From an uncultured SAR116 cluster alpha proteobacterium (GTDB taxonomy: Bacteria > Pseudomonadota > Alphaproteobacteria > Puniceispirillales > Marisalimonadaceae): a DNA stretch of 57,586 bases. Location: contig CACBDG010000015.1 of NCBI GenBank assembly GCA_902537945.1, positions 1-57,586 on the forward strand, written 5' to 3'. Below the pieces are notes generated by a model, which was given only the letters and a program-made list of their open reading frames with translations, made no database searches and had not been told where the DNA came from. The translations under genes and the position numbers were made by a program. Below are positions 18,671-28,282 of the stretch, piece by piece. The first letter of the stretch is position 1. Each line of letters begins with the position of its first letter.

Positions 18671-19420
18671 TTATATTACTTTTGATTCATTTTTTAATTT
18701 ATCAACTAATTCATCTACAGTTTTTAACATAATCCCTGATTGACGTTTAGCAGGTTCTTCAACTTTCAAAACATTTAAATGTTTCTTTATTTCTATTTTT
18801 AGATCTTCAATCTTAATTTCATTAATTGGCTTTTTCTTAGCTTTCATAATGTTTGGGAGGCTAGCATATCTGGGTTCATTTAATCTTAAGTCAGTGCTTA
18901 TCACAGCAGGTAATGAAATTTCGATATTCTCAATTCCCCCGTCAACTTCGCGGCTAACCTTGGCTATTTTTCCTGAAATATCGACCTTGCTGGCAAAAGT
19001 AGCTTGAGGCCAGTTCAATAAGGCTGCAATCATCTGACCAGTGGCATTCATATCATCATCTATTGCTTGCTTACCTAAAATCATCAAATCAATCTCTTCT
19101 TTTTGAGCAATAGATGAAATTATTTTTGCTATGTTTAATGGTTCAAGATTATCGTTGGATTCAACAAAAATTCCTGAATCTGCTCCCATTGCAAGAGCAT
19201 TTCTTATAGTTTCTTGAACTTGAGATGCACCAATAGATATTGCTATAACCTCATTTGCTATTCCTTTTTCTTTTAATCTTAAAGCCTCTTCTACAGCTAT
19301 TTCATCAAAAGGATTCATAGACATTTTAACGTTTTCTAATTCAACACCAGAATTATCACTTTTAACTCTAACTTTTACGTTATAATCTACTACTCTTTTA
19401 ACAGGCACTAAAATTTTCAA
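18671..19420 (-). CDS. etfB: Electron transfer flavoprotein subunit beta
   Basis: 249 residues from a TTG at 19418-19420, which gives the canonical N-terminus [24 protein letters not shown] six bases upstream fixes this start, although an in-frame TTG exists six codons earlier. [19 protein letters not shown], the AMP-binding region ([20 protein letters not shown]) and [20 protein letters not shown] identify EtfB. It binds AMP and pairs with EtfA. Confidence 0.96.
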   Translation of the reverse strand: MKILVPVKRVVDYNVKVRVKSDNSGVELENVKMSMNPFDEIAVEEALRLKEKGIANEVIAISIGASQVQETIRNALAMGADSGIFVESNDNLEPLNIAKIISSIAQKEEIDLMILGKQAIDDDMNATGQMIAALLNWPQATFASKVDISGKIAKVSREVDGGIENIEISLPAVISTDLRLNEPRYASLPNIMKAKKKPINEIKIEDLKIEIKKHLNVLKVEEPAKRQSGIMLKTVDELVDKLKNESKVI

Positions 19421-19444
19421 ACTAAACTCCCTTTCCAAAATAAA

Positions 19445-20038
19445 TTATTTTTGATTTAAACCTGGTATCCATAATACATCCTTTTGTCCATTTTCGTTTA
19501 AAACTCTACATAATACAAATAATAAATCAGACAACCTATTTAAATAAATCAAAGATTGTTTGTTTATAGCTTCTATGCTTGAAAGTAAACTTGTGTCTCT
19601 TTCAGCTCTTCTAGCTACTGTTCTTGAATGATGTAATAAAGTAGAGGCTTCTGTTCCACCTGGTAAAATGAAGGAATTTAGAGGTTTTAATGACCTATTA
19701 TAATAGTCTATTTTATTTTCTATGTTATCAATTTGTTCCTTTTTAATTCTAAGCGCTGGATACTTTTCTTTTTCTTTAGATATTGGTGTTGATAAATCTG
19801 CACCTAAGTCAAATAAATCATTTTGAATTTCTCTGATTAAATTTTTTATTTCAATATGAAGTACGTTTGAATTTTCTTTGTTTAAGCTAAGGTATACCAC
19901 TCCCAAGGAGGAATTTAATTCATCAACTGAACCATATGCTTGTGGTCTAGGAGAGTGTTTTTGAACTCTACTTCCATCAGTTAAGCCAGTTGATCCATCG
20001 TCGCCCGTTCGAGTATAAATTTTATTTAATTTAACCAT
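19445..20038 (-). CDS. Cob(I)alamin adenosyltransferase, PduO/MMAB type
   Basis: 197 residues. YTRTGDDGSTGLTDGSR and AYGSVDELNS are the N-terminal ATP-binding signature; the helical bundle has FILPGGTEASTLLHHSRTVARRAER and YLNRLSDLLFVLCR. It makes adenosylcobalamin from cob(I)alamin and ATP, supplying enzymes such as methylmalonyl-CoA mutase. Its place after the HIG1-type protein and before etfBA is common in Alphaproteobacteria. It shows that the cell uses adenosylcobalamin but not that it makes B12 de novo. Confidence 0.94.
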   Translation of the reverse strand: MVKLNKIYTRTGDDGSTGLTDGSRVQKHSPRPQAYGSVDELNSSLGVVYLSLNKENSNVLHIEIKNLIREIQNDLFDLGADLSTPISKEKEKYPALRIKKEQIDNIENKIDYYNRSLKPLNSFILPGGTEASTLLHHSRTVARRAERDTSLLSSIEAINKQSLIYLNRLSDLLFVLCRVLNENGQKDVLWIPGLNQK

Positions 20039-20234
20039 TGTAATATCTTTTATATGTTAATAAGCATATGAAAATTAAAATTGCTATAGCTTGAAAAATT
20101 ATTCTATATCTCATCAAAATATTGCTATGTGACTTGTTATAGTCTCCACCTCTAGCCATCGTTATCAAGCCCCATGCAAGTATAAGAACCACCAACGTCA
20201 TTGAAAGAAATAAAGTAATATTAAGCCAATCCAT
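20031..20234 (-). CDS. HIG1-domain/twin-transmembrane protein
   Basis: 67 residues with two membrane helices (about 6-28 and 45-62) flanking a basic loop with GGDYNKSHSN and LMRYRI. This pattern matches the short HIG1-type proteins found next to PduO-type adenosyltransferases in Alphaproteobacteria; in mitochondria, HIG1 relatives associate with respiratory supercomplexes. It overlaps the adenosyltransferase start by 8 bases, and its first base is shared with the end of folD, indicating tight co-translation. Function here is inferred from the family only. Confidence 0.8.
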   Translation of the reverse strand: MDWLNITLFLSMTLVVLILAWGLITMARGGDYNKSHSNILMRYRIIFQAIAILIFICLLTYKRYYNG

Positions 20235-21154
20235 TATAAAATTCCTTCCAAGATATTAATAAAATCATGTTTTTTGTTAATATAGGCGGCTTTAACAGTA
20301 TTATGCATTAAGCACGCAATAGTCATTGGCCCAACTCCACCAGGAACAGGAGTGATTTTTTTGGCAGTGTTTAAAACGTTTTCAAATTTGACATCACCAA
20401 CAAGTATTCCCTTATCACTAGCATTATGTTTGGTTTTTGATTTTAATCTATTAATTCCAACATCTATCACAATCGCACCTGGTTTAATAAATGTTTCATC
20501 AATCATTTCAGGAATACCCACTGCTACGATTAAAATATCTGCTTTTCTGGTATGTTCTTGAATGTTTTTGGTTCTTGAATGAGTAATCGTCACTGAGCAG
20601 TCTGAAGAAAGTAACAGTGACGCCATTGGTTTTCCTACAATGTTTGATCTCCCTATTATAACAGCATTTTTTCCCTTAATATCTTCAATTTCATGTTTCA
20701 ACATATAAAGACAGCCTAAGGGTGTACATGGAATAAATTTTGAGTCGCCCATGAAAAGTTTACCAAAATTAGTTGGGTGAAACCCATCAACATCTTTTGA
20801 TGGATTTATTATATTAATTATCTTTTTTTCTGAAATGTGTTTTGGTAGTGGAAGTTGAACAAGAATTCCATCTACATTTTCATCTCTATTAAGTGTTGAG
20901 ATATGTTTAATCAATTTGTCTTCTGAAACATCAGAAGCAAGTATAATTTCCTTGGAATCTATTCCATATTTATTGGCTATTAGGATTTTATTTTTAACAT
21001 ATATTTTACTAGCGGGATTGTCTCCAACTATTATGACAGTAAGGCTTGGCTTACGATTAAAATTATCAAAAAATCCTTTGCTTAGAGGATAAATTTCTTC
21101 TAACAGTTTCCCAGCATACATCTTTCCATCAATAATTTTACTTACAATTGCCAT
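20234..21154 (-). CDS. folD: Bifunctional methylenetetrahydrofolate dehydrogenase/cyclohydrolase
   Basis: 306 residues. YVKNKILIANKYGI contains the catalytic Lys; GILVQLPLPKHI, DVDGFHPTNFGKL, PCTPLGC, GRSNIVGKPMASLLL (NADP site), VIDVGINR and PVPGGVGPMTIACLM are diagnostic. It interconverts 5,10-methylene-, methenyl- and 10-formyl-tetrahydrofolate in one-carbon metabolism. It is 8 bases downstream of yggT. Confidence 0.97.
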   Translation of the reverse strand: MAIVSKIIDGKMYAGKLLEEIYPLSKGFFDNFNRKPSLTVIIVGDNPASKIYVKNKILIANKYGIDSKEIILASDVSEDKLIKHISTLNRDENVDGILVQLPLPKHISEKKIINIINPSKDVDGFHPTNFGKLFMGDSKFIPCTPLGCLYMLKHEIEDIKGKNAVIIGRSNIVGKPMASLLLSSDCSVTITHSRTKNIQEHTRKADILIVAVGIPEMIDETFIKPGAIVIDVGINRLKSKTKHNASDKGILVGDVKFENVLNTAKKITPVPGGVGPMTIACLMHNTVKAAYINKKHDFINILEGIL

Positions 21155-21162
21155 TAATAAAT

Positions 21163-21447
21163 TTATAACCCCAATCTATAATCTTGAATTAAGTTTTTTA
21201 AAAAACTCAATAAAAGAATTACTATTACAGGTGATAAGTCTATTCCCGAGAGAGATGGTATATACCGTCTAATTTTTTCTAACAAAGGTTCATGCAAAGA
21301 TATTAGTGCTCGAAAAATTGTATTAATAATTTTGTTATAGCTATTAATCATTTGAAATTGGATTAGAAGGCTCATTATAACATATACAAATAATGTATAT
21401 AAATAGAGTGTTATAATTTCATTTATCAGTATTAAGATAGCATTCAT
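21163..21447 (-). CDS. YggT-family membrane protein
   Basis: 94 residues with two hydrophobic segments (about 3-32 and 68-88) and the YggT-type linker IFRALISLHEPLLEKIRRYIPSLSGIDLSPVIVILLL. YggT proteins are small inner-membrane proteins of uncertain function, linked to cell division or osmotic stress in a few species. Probably first gene of the yggT-folD-HIG1-adenosyltransferase-etfBA run; divergent from the ABC binding protein. Confidence 0.87.
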   Translation of the reverse strand: MNAILILINEIITLYLYTLFVYVIMSLLIQFQMINSYNKIINTIFRALISLHEPLLEKIRRYIPSLSGIDLSPVIVILLLSFLKNLIQDYRLGL

Positions 21448-21560
21448 AATTATATAACTATTTCTGAGTTGTGTATTTTGCGGATAGTCATTATCATCAA
21501 CATTAATATATCTAATATCAATATTTGTCTATTCAAGAACAAACTTTGAGGTAAATCTAT

Positions 21561-22805
21561 ATGTTTTTAAAATCGGCCAATAATTTATCTAAAATTGTTT
21601 TAAAATATTTTTTTATTTGTAATTTTTTTATAATTAGTCCTTACTCCAATGCCTCAGAAAAAAAGAAGGACTGGGAGATAAAAGCTAGCAAAGTTTCTGG
21701 GCAAACTATTTTTTTTCATGCTTGGGGTGGGGCTAAGAATATTAATTCATACATCAAATGGGCTTCAGACGCAGTCAAAAAAAAATATAACTTAACAGTT
21801 AAACATGTCAAAGTATCTGACACTGCTAATGTAGTAGCAAGAATTTTATCAGAAAAAAATGTTAAAAAAAATAATAATGGGGCTGTCGATTTGGTATGGA
21901 TTAATGGAGAAAATTTTTCAGTGATGAAGAAAAATAATATGCTTCTTTCTGAAAATTGGATTAAAAACTTGCCAAACTCTAAGTATTTAGATTTTGAAAA
22001 CAATCTAAGTTTGTTAAATGATTTTGGGGTTCCTACGGAAGGTATGGAAATGCCTTGGGGTGTATCACAATTAAATTTTTATTATGATAGCAAATACATT
22101 AAATCTCCTCCACAATCAGCATCTGAATTAAAAAACTATATTATAAAAAATAAAGGAAGGTTTACTTTTCCTCAACCACCAGATTTTACGGGTACTAGTT
22201 TTTTAAAACAAATTTTAATTGAGTTGATAGATGATAAAAGCTCGTTGAAATCAGAGTATGTTGATCATAAACATAAAAATGCTTTGAGCCCATTATGGAA
22301 ATGGTTAAGTGAGACAACTCCATATTTTTGGAGAGAGGGCAAAAATTACCCTCCCAACTATTTGGCTCTAACAGAATTAGTTGCTGAAAGAGAAATTGAT
22401 ATTGCAATGGCGTTTAATATAGCACATGCTTCAAATGCTATATCCGAAGGAAAGTTACCTAACACTGTAAGAAGTTACATACATAAAGATGGAACTCTTG
22501 CTAATGTTCATTTTTTAGCAATTCCATATAATTCAGGTAAAAAAACTGCTGCTAAAATTTTTGTTAATTTCTTAATATCTCCAGAAGCTCAATTAAAGAA
22601 ACAAGACAAAAATTTTTGGGGTGATCCAAGTGTAATTTCAGTGACAAAATTAGACAAAGAGTGGAAAAATAAATTTTCTATTCTTCCAAGAGGTATTGCG
22701 ACGCTTTCTAATGAGGAGTTGACAATGAAGCTAGAGGAGCCACATCCTTCGTGGGTTAAAGCTATTGAAGAAGGATGGATAGAAAAATATGGTTCTAAAA
22801 ATTAG
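21561..22805 (+). CDS. ABC transporter substrate-binding protein, YnjB-like
   Basis: 414 residues. An N-terminal signal peptide (about 1-31, FFICNFFIISPYSNAS) precedes IFFHAWGGAKNINSYIKWAS and YNLTVKHVKVSDTANVVARIL, which match E. coli YnjB-type family 1 extracellular solute-binding proteins. MPWGVSQLNFYYDS, FTFPQPPDFTGTSFLKQ and HPSWVKAIEEGWIEKYG continue the match. The ligand is not established for this family. The permease follows after 7 bases. Confidence 0.88.
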   Translation: MFLKSANNLSKIVLKYFFICNFFIISPYSNASEKKKDWEIKASKVSGQTIFFHAWGGAKNINSYIKWASDAVKKKYNLTVKHVKVSDTANVVARILSEKNVKKNNNGAVDLVWINGENFSVMKKNNMLLSENWIKNLPNSKYLDFENNLSLLNDFGVPTEGMEMPWGVSQLNFYYDSKYIKSPPQSASELKNYIIKNKGRFTFPQPPDFTGTSFLKQILIELIDDKSSLKSEYVDHKHKNALSPLWKWLSETTPYFWREGKNYPPNYLALTELVAEREIDIAMAFNIAHASNAISEGKLPNTVRSYIHKDGTLANVHFLAIPYNSGKKTAAKIFVNFLISPEAQLKKQDKNFWGDPSVISVTKLDKEWKNKFSILPRGIATLSNEELTMKLEEPHPSWVKAIEEGWIEKYGSKN

Positions 22806-22812
22806 GTCATAA

Positions 22813-24507
22813 ATGATAAATAGTTTCTGTCGTCCTCTTTCTAAGGCTTCTTTCGTATTTATTGGAATAATTATCATTATACCGATAACGTGCGGTTTCT
22901 TAGGTTTTTTTTTACCGTCATTTAATTATCTACCAATTTTAGGAAAAGGTGAATTCAGCTTAAATTATTTTTATATATCAATGAATATACCAGGGATATA
23001 TAAGTCAATAATATTATCAACTTTTACCGGTTTTGTATCAACTGTTTTAGCATTGTTTTTTTCTCAAGTAATTCTTTTATATTTTTTTAAAACTAAATTT
23101 TTTAATTATATAAAAATTATTATATCACCTCTAATCGCTTTGCCACACATCACAATGGCTATTGGTCTAATCTTTCTCTTATCTCCAAGTGGATTACTAT
23201 TAAGATCTGTTTCACCCTGGTTGTCGGGCTTTGAAAGACCTCCAAACAGCTATATATTCCCAGACGAATATGGTTTTTTTTTAATATTAGGCATTATGTT
23301 AAAAGAAATACCATTTCTCATCTTAGTTTCATTATCAGCTTTGAGAGAGTTTTCTTCAAAAAAATTTTTTGATTTGGGAAAATCGTTTCAGCATTCAAGT
23401 TTTTCTTCTTGGTTTATACTAATATTTCCTATCATATACAAAAAAATTAGACTTGTTATCTTTATAATTATTGCATTTTCATCATCTGTAGTTGATATGT
23501 CTTTACTTTTAGCGCCATCAACTCCCTCAACTCTATCAGTTCGAATTTTACAAATCTTTCAATCTTCAGACATGGATTCATTTTTTATAGCTTCAAATTT
23601 ATCTTTAATCCAATTATTAATAATTATAATTTTATTAATTTTTTGGATTTTTTTAGAGAAAATTGTTAAACAAAAATATTTTTATATTTTTTTTATAAAA
23701 ATCACTTCATTTAAATCAGAGTTTTTGAAATTTGTTATATTATGTTTTGGCATTATTTTATTTCTATTATCTTTTATGGGTATAATTAGTTCGATGTTGT
23801 GGGGGGTCAGTGAAAATTGGTATTTTCCAAATTTTTTTCCAAATGACTTAAACATAAATGGTTTTTTAAGTTTTTATGATCAAAATAAATCTTTAATATT
23901 TATTTCTATATATATACCACTTATAGTTTCATTATTATCCATTTCTTTAACAATCATATGGGTTGAATTAATAGACTATTTAAACATAAAAAAAACTCAA
24001 TTTGAATGGATTATATTCATTCCATTATTTATTCCTCAAATTTCTTTTTTAATTGGATTACAAAGCTTTATAATATTTTTAAATTTAAATAGTTTTTTAA
24101 CGCCGCTCATAATTGTTCAATTATTTTATGTGATACCATATTCTTTTATTATACTTGCACCAGCAATAAGAGAAGTTAAATCTGATTATATAAAAGTAGC
24201 TTCTAGCTTAGGAAAAAATAGAATAGCAAGATTATTTAAGATTAAAATCCCATTAGTTTTACCGTCCCTTTTGACTTCATTTGCAATAGGCATGATAGTT
24301 TCGTTTTCTTTATATTTGCCAGTTTATTTTATAGGAGCGGGTAGAGTGACAACCTTGACAGTTGAGGCCCTTAATCTAGCTTTGAGTGGTTCTAAACAAG
24401 ATCTAGGAATTGCAACATTTTTCCAAATATTATTTCCGATCTTATTGTTAATCACAATTGCCTTTATTATCAAAAAAACGATAAAATGGAAATTTAATTT
24501 TAACTAG
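22813..24507 (+). CDS. ABC transporter permease, two fused membrane domains, YnjC-like
   Basis: 564 residues and about twelve membrane helices, made of two BPD-type permease halves. Each half carries an EAA-type coupling loop: FFDLGKSFQHSSFSSWFIL in the first and YIKVASSLGKNRIARLFKI in the second. This fused layout fits YnjC and similar iron/thiamine/polyamine-type permeases. It is partner to the YnjB-like protein. No ATPase gene follows; the next gene is DJ-1-like. The cell must supply an ATPase from elsewhere. Confidence 0.88.
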   Translation: MINSFCRPLSKASFVFIGIIIIIPITCGFLGFFLPSFNYLPILGKGEFSLNYFYISMNIPGIYKSIILSTFTGFVSTVLALFFSQVILLYFFKTKFFNYIKIIISPLIALPHITMAIGLIFLLSPSGLLLRSVSPWLSGFERPPNSYIFPDEYGFFLILGIMLKEIPFLILVSLSALREFSSKKFFDLGKSFQHSSFSSWFILIFPIIYKKIRLVIFIIIAFSSSVVDMSLLLAPSTPSTLSVRILQIFQSSDMDSFFIASNLSLIQLLIIIILLIFWIFLEKIVKQKYFYIFFIKITSFKSEFLKFVILCFGIILFLLSFMGIISSMLWGVSENWYFPNFFPNDLNINGFLSFYDQNKSLIFISIYIPLIVSLLSISLTIIWVELIDYLNIKKTQFEWIIFIPLFIPQISFLIGLQSFIIFLNLNSFLTPLIIVQLFYVIPYSFIILAPAIREVKSDYIKVASSLGKNRIARLFKIKIPLVLPSLLTSFAIGMIVSFSLYLPVYFIGAGRVTTLTVEALNLALSGSKQDLGIATFFQILFPILLLITIAFIIKKTIKWKFNFN

Positions 24508-24512
24508 TTTAC

Positions 24513-24541
24513 TTGATAAGATAAACTAAATCTTTTATAGA
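24513..24541 (+). promoter_or_regulatory. Possible promoter of the DJ-1-like gene
   Basis: TTGATA (24513-24518) and TATAGA (24536-24541) are 17 bases apart in the 62-base gap after the permease gene. The match is moderate and the background is AT-rich. Confidence 0.35.
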
Positions 24542-24569
24542 ACTTAAAAACAAATCTTAGGAGTATATT

Positions 24570-25130
24570 TTGTCTGATACATCAGCTTTTAAAGGTAAAA
24601 AAATTGCTGTGATGGTTGCAAGTGGTTTTAATGAAGAACAATTTTTAATAATACAGAAAACAATTTTAGCTGCTGAAGGTTCTTATACTATAATTTCTCG
24701 AGATATTGGTACAACCAATGGTTGGGCATCAGAGAAATGGGGATTATCTTATCCTGTAGATCAACCAGTTTCAGATACACTAGCTATAGATTTTGATGCT
24801 CTAATAGTACCAGGTGGAGCAAATCAAATTGAAACTTTGAGTAATGACCTTCATGTAAGGAGAGTTTTAAGAGCTTTTTTAAGAGAAAATGAACCAGTTG
24901 CTTTGGCAGGTGTTTCTTCTATGTTATTAACAACCATAGATGCTGCTAAGGGTAGAAAAGTTGCTGCATCTGATGCTGATAGTGCTCTTTTAATTGCAGC
25001 TGGTGCAGAAATTATTGATAAACCAACGGTGAGAGATAAAAATTTAATAAGTGCAACCAGTGGAGAAACTGGTATTTCTGATCTTTTAGTCATGCTTGCG
25101 CAAGCTATCAAAGACAATAATAAGCAATAG
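24570..25130 (+). CDS. DJ-1/PfpI-like protein resembling the catalase C-terminal domain, nucleophile lost
   Basis: 186 residues from a TTG start with AGGAG upstream. IAVMVASGFNEEQFLIIQKT, then FDALIVPGGANQIETLSND and the nucleophile-elbow region VALAGVSSMLL place it in the DJ-1/PfpI (class I glutamine amidotransferase-like) fold. Aligning that elbow with human DJ-1 (AICAG) puts Ala where the reactive Cys should be. The sequence is closest in style to the C-terminal domain of large-subunit catalases, which also lacks the Cys, but no catalase domain is attached. Probably not a protease or deglycase. Followed by a DUF1289 protein after 10 bases. Confidence 0.8.
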   Translation: MSDTSAFKGKKIAVMVASGFNEEQFLIIQKTILAAEGSYTIISRDIGTTNGWASEKWGLSYPVDQPVSDTLAIDFDALIVPGGANQIETLSNDLHVRRVLRAFLRENEPVALAGVSSMLLTTIDAAKGRKVAASDADSALLIAAGAEIIDKPTVRDKNLISATSGETGISDLLVMLAQAIKDNNKQ

Positions 25131-25140
25131 AGGATATGAA

Positions 25141-25332
25141 ATGGGGCAAATAAATAAAATTAGTCCTTGTGTAGGAGTTTGCTCAATTGATTCTAAAAGT
25201 AAGTTATGTCTAGGATGTCTTCGTTCGACTGATGAAATTGCTATTTGGTCACAGATAGATAATAAAAAAGCCCTAGAGATTATGAAAGATATCAAAAATA
25301 GGTCTCTTACGAAATTTAATTCTAATTTATAG
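25141..25332 (+). CDS. DUF1289-family small cysteine-rich protein
   Basis: 63 residues from ATG 25141 (AGAGGAT just upstream). ISPCVGVCSID and LCLGCLRSTDEIAIW give the four-cysteine C-x3-C...C-x2-C pattern of DUF1289, a family of short probable metal-binding proteins with no settled function. An in-frame ATG 15 codons earlier overlaps the previous gene and is not needed. aspS starts 10 bases after the stop. Confidence 0.85.
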   Translation: MGQINKISPCVGVCSIDSKSKLCLGCLRSTDEIAIWSQIDNKKALEIMKDIKNRSLTKFNSNL

Positions 25333-25342
25333 GAATTTTTAA

Positions 25343-27112
25343 ATGCATAAATATAGAACACATAAATGTAATGAGTTGAGAATTGAAAACGTGAATGATC
25401 AGGTAAAGTTATCGGGTTGGGTTCATAGAAAAAGAGACCATGGTCAATTAATATTTATAGATTTAAGAGACCATTATGGATTGACTCAGGTGGTTGTTGA
25501 TTCATCAAACAAAAATTTTTCTATATTTGAGACGTTACCTTTAGAGAGTGTAATAACTGTATTAGGAACAGTTATAGAAAGGTCTGAGGACACAATTAAT
25601 GATAATTTACCAACAGGTAGAATTGAAATAAACTTGTTTGAATTAGAAATTATATCCCAATCAAAAGCATTACCATTGCAAGTAAATTCAGATGAGGATT
25701 ATGGCGAAGAAACCAGATTAAAATTTAGATATTTGGATTTGAGAAGAAGTAGGCCTCATGACAACATCGTATTAAGATCTAAAGTTATCCAAACTATTAG
25801 AAATAAAATGATAGAATTAGGTTTTTTAGAATTTCAAACACCAATTTTAACTGCATCTAGTCCAGAAGGTGCTAGAGACTTTTTAGTTCCTTCTAGACTC
25901 AACAAAGGGAAATTTTATGCTTTGCCCCAAGCTCCTCAACAGTTCAAACAACTTATAATGGTATCTGGTTTTGATAAATATTTTCAAATAGCACCATGTT
26001 TTAGGGATGAAGATAGTAGAGCTGACAGATCGCCAGGTGAATTTTATCAGCTTGATTTAGAAATGTCGTATGTTGAACAAGACGATGTTTTTCAAGCTGT
26101 AGAACCTGTAATTAAAGAAGTTTTTAAAAAATATTCAGATAAAAGCATTAATGAGAACTTCCCAAAAATTACTTATAAAGACTCAATGTTAAAATATGGA
26201 AATGACAAACCTGACTTGAGATTTGCTCTTGAGATTCAAGATGTAACCAATTTTTTTAGAAATTCTGGTTTTACTATCTTCGCAAAATCAATTGAAAATG
26301 GATCTGTTGTGAGAGCTATTCCTGGTCCGAATTGTGGGTCACGTTCAGTTGCCGATAGAATGAATAATTGGGCTCAAGGAGAAGGTGCTCCTGGAATGGG
26401 ATATATTATTTTTAGTGAAAATACCGCTAAAGGACCAATTTCCAATGGATTAGGAATTGAAAAAGCTCTTAAGATGAAGAATTTATTCAACCTTGATGAT
26501 GGAGATGCTTTATTCTTTTCTTGTGCTTTAGAAAGTGAAGCAGCAAATTTAGCAGGTAAAGCAAGAGTTAAGATTGCAACAGATAGAGGACTAATTGAAA
26601 AGAATACATTTAAATTTTGTTGGATAGTAGATTATCCAATGTTTGAAAAAGATGAAAACACAGGCAAAATAGAATTTTCTCATAACCCTTTTTCTATGCC
26701 ACAAGGTGGAATGGAAGCATTACTGAACCAAAATCCATTAGATATCCTCGCACACCAGTATGACTTAGTTTGTAATGGAATTGAACTTTCATCTGGTGCA
26801 ATAAGAAATCATGTTCCAGAAATAATGTATAAAGCCTTTGAAATAGCAGGTCACAAATCTGAAGTTGTTGATAATAAATTCCCGGCTATGATAAATGCAT
26901 TTAAATTCGGAGCACCTCCACATGGAGGTATTGCTCCAGGAATTGATCGTATTGTAATGTTATTAGCTGATGAACCTAATATTAGAGAAGTTATTTTATT
27001 TCCAATGACTGGCAAAGCAGAGGATTTAATGATGAACGCCCCAAACGAAATAAATGAACTTCAATTAAAAGAATTAGGTATAAAGTTAGACAAAAAAACT
27101 AAACTTAACTAA
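25343..27112 (+). CDS. aspS: Aspartyl-tRNA synthetase
   Basis: 589 residues, bacterial-type AspRS. The N-terminal OB-fold anticodon domain has [26 protein letters not shown]. Class II motif 2 includes [23 protein letters not shown]; the GAD insertion lies at about 290-400; motif 3 is [20 protein letters not shown]. It charges tRNA-Asp and, in bacteria with GatCAB and no AsnRS, also tRNA-Asn; this window cannot decide which. The 3' end overlaps the convergent ctaA by 8 bases. Confidence 0.97.
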   Translation: MHKYRTHKCNELRIENVNDQVKLSGWVHRKRDHGQLIFIDLRDHYGLTQVVVDSSNKNFSIFETLPLESVITVLGTVIERSEDTINDNLPTGRIEINLFELEIISQSKALPLQVNSDEDYGEETRLKFRYLDLRRSRPHDNIVLRSKVIQTIRNKMIELGFLEFQTPILTASSPEGARDFLVPSRLNKGKFYALPQAPQQFKQLIMVSGFDKYFQIAPCFRDEDSRADRSPGEFYQLDLEMSYVEQDDVFQAVEPVIKEVFKKYSDKSINENFPKITYKDSMLKYGNDKPDLRFALEIQDVTNFFRNSGFTIFAKSIENGSVVRAIPGPNCGSRSVADRMNNWAQGEGAPGMGYIIFSENTAKGPISNGLGIEKALKMKNLFNLDDGDALFFSCALESEAANLAGKARVKIATDRGLIEKNTFKFCWIVDYPMFEKDENTGKIEFSHNPFSMPQGGMEALLNQNPLDILAHQYDLVCNGIELSSGAIRNHVPEIMYKAFEIAGHKSEVVDNKFPAMINAFKFGAPPHGGIAPGIDRIVMLLADEPNIREVILFPMTGKAEDLMMNAPNEINELQLKELGIKLDKKTKLN

Positions 27113-28118
27113 TTTTTATTACATTCAATTTATGCATTATGATTGTAAGAAATATGAATAGAATCACAGCCCCAGTTTGATGAAGAGCTCCTAAGTATAC
27201 TGGTACCATATTAATCAAAGTAAATATACCTAAGGAAAATTGAAAACATAATATTGCACTCATAAATATGGAGAATTTCTTAACAACTTTGTCACTACTT
27301 TGAGTATAGTTTCTATAACAATAAATCAGTATACAAACTGTAGTAAATAAAGCTATATGCCTATGATGAAATTGAGCTGAAGCGGGGTTTTCAAATGGAT
27401 CTAAAAAGCCGTATTCACCATAGTTTTCTGGAATTAATCTATATCCCATCAAAGGATATTCGTTGTACATTAAACCTGCATCCATTCCAGCAACAAATGC
27501 ACCTGCAATAATCGTTATAAATAAAAAACTAAAAACTAACAAACTGAAATCTAATTTAATTTTAGAAGGACCATTTCTAAATTCCAAAACGGTCCATAAT
27601 AAAAGAAATAGTATTAATAAAGCATTAGATAAATGAACTGCCAAACGATATTGTGAAACTGTAGGGTCATTTACAAGGCCAGATTTCACCATCCACCAAC
27701 CAATAATTGCTTGTAAACTTCCTAAAAACAAAATAGTTAATAACTTTATTAATATTGAATTGGGAATTTTGTTAGATAAGCAAAAAACAATTAAGGGTAT
27801 GATAAAAACAATTCCAATTAATCTTCCCCATAATCTGTGAAAGTATTCCCAAAAAAATATTTCTTTAAATTCTGTAACGCTCATTCCTTGATTTTTAAAA
27901 ATATATTCTGGGGAACTCATGTAAAGCGAGAACACTCTATTCCATTCTTCATTTGAAATTGGAGGTAAAAGCCCCCATATCGGTCTCCATTCAACCATTG
28001 ACAAGCCTGAATCTGTTAATCTAGTTATGCCACCAATTAGGATCATAATTACTACCATGAAGATGGTAGTATAAAGCCATGCGTACATATATTTTGAATT
28101 TAGGGGTTGTATCATCAT
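27105..28118 (-). CDS. ctaA: Heme A synthase
   Basis: 337 residues with about eight membrane helices. [25 protein letters not shown] near the N-terminus, [15 protein letters not shown] (heme-ligand His), [20 protein letters not shown] and [11 protein letters not shown] are the CtaA/COX15 motifs of the alphaproteobacterial and mitochondrial type. It oxidises heme O to heme A for aa3-type cytochrome c oxidase. Transcribed away from groES. Confidence 0.95.
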   Translation of the reverse strand: MMIQPLNSKYMYAWLYTTIFMVVIMILIGGITRLTDSGLSMVEWRPIWGLLPPISNEEWNRVFSLYMSSPEYIFKNQGMSVTEFKEIFFWEYFHRLWGRLIGIVFIIPLIVFCLSNKIPNSILIKLLTILFLGSLQAIIGWWMVKSGLVNDPTVSQYRLAVHLSNALLILFLLLWTVLEFRNGPSKIKLDFSLLVFSFLFITIIAGAFVAGMDAGLMYNEYPLMGYRLIPENYGEYGFLDPFENPASAQFHHRHIALFTTVCILIYCYRNYTQSSDKVVKKFSIFMSAILCFQFSLGIFTLINMVPVYLGALHQTGAVILFIFLTIIMHKLNVIKIS

Positions 28119-28192
28119 ATCTAGTGTTTTTGTTTATTTATATGTGGTGTTTCTTATTAAAAGCAACATTTTAAATATTTTTTTTATTTTAT

Positions 28193-28222
28193 CTTGAAAG
28201 TTTTCTACAAGTACACTATTTA
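28193..28222 (+). promoter_or_regulatory. RpoH (sigma-32)-type heat-shock promoter of groESL
   Basis: CTTGAAA (28193-28199) is followed after 14 bases by CACTATTTA (28214-28222). This matches the sigma-32 consensus CTTGAAA...CCCCATNTA at all of the -35 and 7 of the 9 -10 positions. The same bases also read as a sigma-70 pair (TTGAAA, 17 bases, TATTTA). No CIRCE inverted repeat is present in the leader, so RpoH control is more likely than HrcA control. Confidence 0.65.
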
Positions 28223-28282
28223 AGCTCCATCAATAATGTATTTATTGTTTAACTTTAACATTTTTAATAAGGGAGAAAAGGC

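Noticed and set aside
21469-21497. Promoter TTGTGT-17-TATCAT before the YnjB-like gene
   Set aside because: Only half of the -35 positions match and the region is AT-rich, so it is not distinguishable from chance.
7439-24507. Treating the ABC ATPase at 7439 as YnjD, partner of the YnjBC-like pair
   Set aside because: Its Q-loop region (PSLMPWLNVYDNI) looks like the TauB/SsuB type and it is 14 kb away; pairing is only a possibility.
28119-28282. CIRCE element upstream of groES
   Set aside because: No TTAGCACTC/GAGTGCTAA-like pair with a 9-base spacer is visible; an RpoH-type promoter is present instead.
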